A DNA stretch of 37,549 nt, taken from the NCBI GenBank assembly GCA_030691735.1, contig JAUYDS010000021.1, forward strand, positions 1 through 37,549, read 5' to 3'. Both the position numbers and the translations under genes were made by a program. The stretch is from Candidatus Aminicenantota bacterium. Lineage in GTDB: Bacteria > Acidobacteriota > Aminicenantia > Aminicenantales > UBA4085. Below are positions 35,414 to 37,549 of this stretch, piece by piece. Numbering within the stretch: position 1 is the first letter of the stretch; the number at the start of each line of letters is the position of its first letter. The notes below the pieces were generated by a model that was not told where the DNA came from, ran no database searches, and was given only the letters and a program-made list of their open reading frames with translations.

Positions 35414-36559
35414 TCAGCGGCCGGAGAGAAGGCCGATGGTTTTTTCTGTATAGGCTTTGTCGTCGGTTTTGTCCAGGTCGAGCTTCACATCGGGGGCTAC
35501 TCCCTTGCCCCAGAGCTTTTCCCCCGAGGCAAAGCAGAAGACGCCCGTGGTCAGGAGCAGGGCGTCGCCGTTGTCCAGAGCGAACAAGTCCTGTTTTCCC
35601 GTCAGGCCGGGGGTAGAAAGCCCGATGACCTTGACTTTTTTGAGGTCCTTTAAAACGCCGGCCGCCAGTTCCGCCGGGCCTATCGAGGCCTGGTTGACCC
35701 AGACGATGACGGGGAGGGATTCGAGAGGAGCATCTTCGGGGCAGGCCCAGTAGTCTTTCACCCCGCCCTTTCGTTCGAGATAGCCGATCTTGTCCGCCTT
35801 GAGGAAAAGGTTCAGGAAAGCCCGGGCTTCCTTCATCTCTCCTTCATGACAATCTCTCAAATCGATGATCAGCGGAGTTTTTTGCCCTTTGAGCCGAGGC
35901 AGAACGGATGTCTTGAATTCCGCGACAAGCGAAGGATAGAAATGATGGATCCGAACGATACCGGCCGTCCCGCTCAAGGGGGTCTCGGTCAGGGCCTTGG
36001 GATAGATGTCCGAGCGGATGACCGTCATCTCCTTGGTCGAGTTGTCGCGGATCAGCCGGAGCTTGACCGGAGCGGCGGCGCTGTCCTTGAGAAAGAGATT
36101 GATCTCCGTCAGGCTCCAAACGAGCGTCGAGCGGTCGTCGAGCGCGCTCAGGTAATCGCCGATTTTGATCCCGGCCTTGTCGGCCGGAGAATTCGCGACG
36201 ATCCCGATGACGAGCGGGAAGGCGGCATAACGCTTGTAGAGGATGGCCCCGATGTCCTTGAACTGGAGCTTCTGCGGATTCGTGTATTTGGCGACGGCGG
36301 GCTTGTCGAGATAGCTGGAGAGGATGTCGAGGGCGTTGACGAGGCCCTGGAAGGCCCCCTCCATGGTCTTTTTCGGATCGGGCTCCTCGAGATAATCGCT
36401 TTTGATGTAGCGGATGACAGTCGCCAGGGGGTTGAAGTCCCGTCCGGACGATCCCTTCTGCGGGCCGCCGGGCAGGACGCTCCTTTCGAGCCAGAAGAAA
36501 AGGAGGGCGGCCACGAATGCCGTGACGAGAAGGACCCGGGCTTTGCGCGTTCTCAACAT
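35414..36559 (-). CDS. S41 (CtpA-like) protein with a PDZ domain, probable catalytic serine missing
   Basis: The 381-residue protein has an N-terminal membrane segment (VLLVTAFVAALLFFWL) and an N-terminal helical part (FNPLATVIRYIKSDYLEEPD). A PDZ domain lies at about 98-185 (VIGIVANSPADKAGIKIGDYLSALDD), followed by the S41 core with LIIDLRDCHEG. The usual active-site segment N..SASAAE, with catalytic Ser three residues before Glu, reads NQASIGPAE here, giving Gly294 at that place; K322 in TGKQD matches the catalytic Lys region. The protein may therefore be an inactive scaffold or use the Ser at 292. It sits between an EnvC-like and a YibQ-like gene, the classic cell-division hydrolase context. 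Confidence 0.82.
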   Translation of the reverse strand: MLRTRKARVLLVTAFVAALLFFWLERSVLPGGPQKGSSGRDFNPLATVIRYIKSDYLEEPDPKKTMEGAFQGLVNALDILSSYLDKPAVAKYTNPQKLQFKDIGAILYKRYAAFPLVIGIVANSPADKAGIKIGDYLSALDDRSTLVWSLTEINLFLKDSAAAPVKLRLIRDNSTKEMTVIRSDIYPKALTETPLSGTAGIVRIHHFYPSLVAEFKTSVLPRLKGQKTPLIIDLRDCHEGEMKEARAFLNLFLKADKIGYLERKGGVKDYWACPEDAPLESLPVIVWVNQASIGPAELAAGVLKDLKKVKVIGLSTPGLTGKQDLFALDNGDALLLTTGVFCFASGEKLWGKGVAPDVKLDLDKTDDKAYTEKTIGLLSGR

Positions 36560-36592
36560 GCTCGATCGTTCATTCAGGTTCGGCGGATTGTA

Positions 36593-37549
36593 TCATCTTC
36601 GCGTCAGCCATTGCAAGGGATCGAGGGGCTTGGTTTTGAAGCGGATCTCGAAGTAGAGGGACTTGATGTCCAGCATGGACCCCGTATCGCCCGCCGTGGC
36701 GATGGGCTGGTCGGCCCTGACGAAGTCCCCCGTCCGAACCTTGAACTCCGCGCAATGGCCATAGAGGGAATAGTAGGTCAGCCCATGGTCGATGATGATG
36801 AGGTTGCCGTAGCCCTGGAAATAATCGGCGAAGACGACCTTACCTCCGTGCACGGCCCGGACGGTCAAGTCGTCCGAGGGGAAAGCGATCTCGATGCCGT
36901 TGTTCATGGTCACGGTGTTGAACTGGGGATGCCGCTGGAGCCCGAACAACTGGATGACCTTGCCCCCGGCCGGCCAGAGGAGCTTGCCCCGTTTCTCGGT
37001 GAACGGAACCAGGGGAAAGGGCAGGACGGACTCCTGCTTCTCGAACTTCTGGAGGAGGTCCTGGAGCTGGCGGGCCTGGACGCTCAATTCCTCCATGGTC
37101 CGTTCGTGGAATTTCCGGTTGGATTGGATCTCCTTGACGAAGGCCCGGTTCTTCCTTTCTTCCGCGTCGAGCGAACTCTTTTTCGCGCTCGCCGTCCCGA
37201 TCAGGACCTGGATCTCGCCCTCCTTGGCCTTGAGGCTTTCCGCGGCGCGCCCGAGCTCGGTCAAGTTTCTGGCGTAGTCGGCGATCATCCGTTCCTGGGA
37301 GGCGGCCAGAACGGACAGGTTCTTGTTCTCTCCAAGCAGCGAGCCGAGGTCGGCGGAGCCGAGGATGAACCGGACGAGATTGAACCGGCCGTATTTGTAG
37401 AGGGTGACCAGGATCCGGGCCAGCCCTTCCTTTCCCTTATCCAGGTTCGCCTGGAGGTCCGGGATGCTTTTCTTGATGGCGGCCAGCTCGAGCCGGTTCT
37501 TGTCGAGCTGCATGGCGAGGAGAGCGAGCTCGTTGCGGATCAAGCTCTT
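36593..37549 (-). CDS. envC: EnvC-like murein hydrolase activator, partial (5' end outside the window)
   Basis: The frame is open to the window edge, so the N-terminus and signal peptide are missing; at least 318 residues are visible. A long coiled coil (about the first 190 residues) precedes a LytM/M23-like domain (GIEIAFPSDDLTVRAVHGGKVVFADYFQGYGNLIIIDHG, read in two parts, then YSLYGHCAEFKV and SLYFEIRFKTKPLDP). The M23 zinc ligands are not all present: the first His is replaced in TVTMNNGIEI and the HxH motif reads SLYFE. Such degenerate LytM domains occur in EnvC, which activates amidases and does not cut murein itself. It precedes the S41-like and YibQ-like genes. Confidence 0.88.
   Translation of the reverse strand, partial: KSLIRNELALLAMQLDKNRLELAAIKKSIPDLQANLDKGKEGLARILVTLYKYGRFNLVRFILGSADLGSLLGENKNLSVLAASQERMIADYARNLTELGRAAESLKAKEGEIQVLIGTASAKKSSLDAEERKNRAFVKEIQSNRKFHERTMEELSVQARQLQDLLQKFEKQESVLPFPLVPFTEKRGKLLWPAGGKVIQLFGLQRHPQFNTVTMNNGIEIAFPSDDLTVRAVHGGKVVFADYFQGYGNLIIIDHGLTYYSLYGHCAEFKVRTGDFVRADQPIATAGDTGSMLDIKSLYFEIRFKTKPLDPLQWLTRR

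Overview
The window is a GC-rich, densely coded chromosomal segment from a Gram-negative (diderm) bacterium. Evidence for an outer membrane is an O-antigen-type ABC exporter (Wzm/Wzt), a heptose-phosphate nucleotidyltransferase, SurA/PpiC-type periplasmic chaperones, a beta-barrel-like protein and several lipoproteins. Large secreted BNR/VPS10-type proteins, the two-b-subunit F1 operon and the many small palindromic repeats fit Acidobacteriota-like lineages, possibly Aminicenantia. No rRNA or tRNA gene is present, so this placement is an inference of low certainty.

Layout on the + strand first. 1-304 holds GC-rich repeats and a promoter. 305-2629 is a Tat-exported metallophosphoesterase. 2744-4827 is accD-folC (fatty acid and folate metabolism). 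4828-5712 is a gene-free stretch with an elaborate nested inverted repeat and the ATP-operon promoter. 5713-11341 encodes ATP synthase b', b, delta, alpha, gamma, beta and a short epsilon; subunits a and c are not here. 11381-14851 runs from a TrmN6-like methyltransferase through the Wzm permease and Wzt ATPase to an RfaE2-type adenylyltransferase, followed by a TPR protein. 15970-21567 is a minus-strand block: a 1090-residue BNR/VPS10 protein, a possible 20-codon gene with its own promoter and terminator, a secreted class I glutamine-amidotransferase-fold peptidase and a membrane protein. 22047-30115 returns to the + strand with a secreted metzincin protease, an SH3b/beta-barrel protein, mfd and two PpiC-type isomerases. 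Two minus-strand lipoproteins, an internally duplicated membrane protein and a spermidine synthase fused to two SpeD-like domains follow. The last 3 kb on the minus strand is an EnvC-like / S41-like / YibQ-like cell-wall cluster, cut by the window edge.

The most unusual items are: the SpeE-SpeD-like-SpeD-like fusion; the multibranched inverted repeat at 5318-5640; a REP-like palindrome family around CACATACCG..CGGTATGTG at four loci, one of which encloses a start codon; repeats that supply the 3' ends of folC and rfaE2; the isolated short transcription unit at 19342-19539; an S41 protease that appears to lack its catalytic serine; and a C-terminal module shared by two secreted enzymes 20 kb apart. 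Gene identities come from motifs read by eye; no database search was run.
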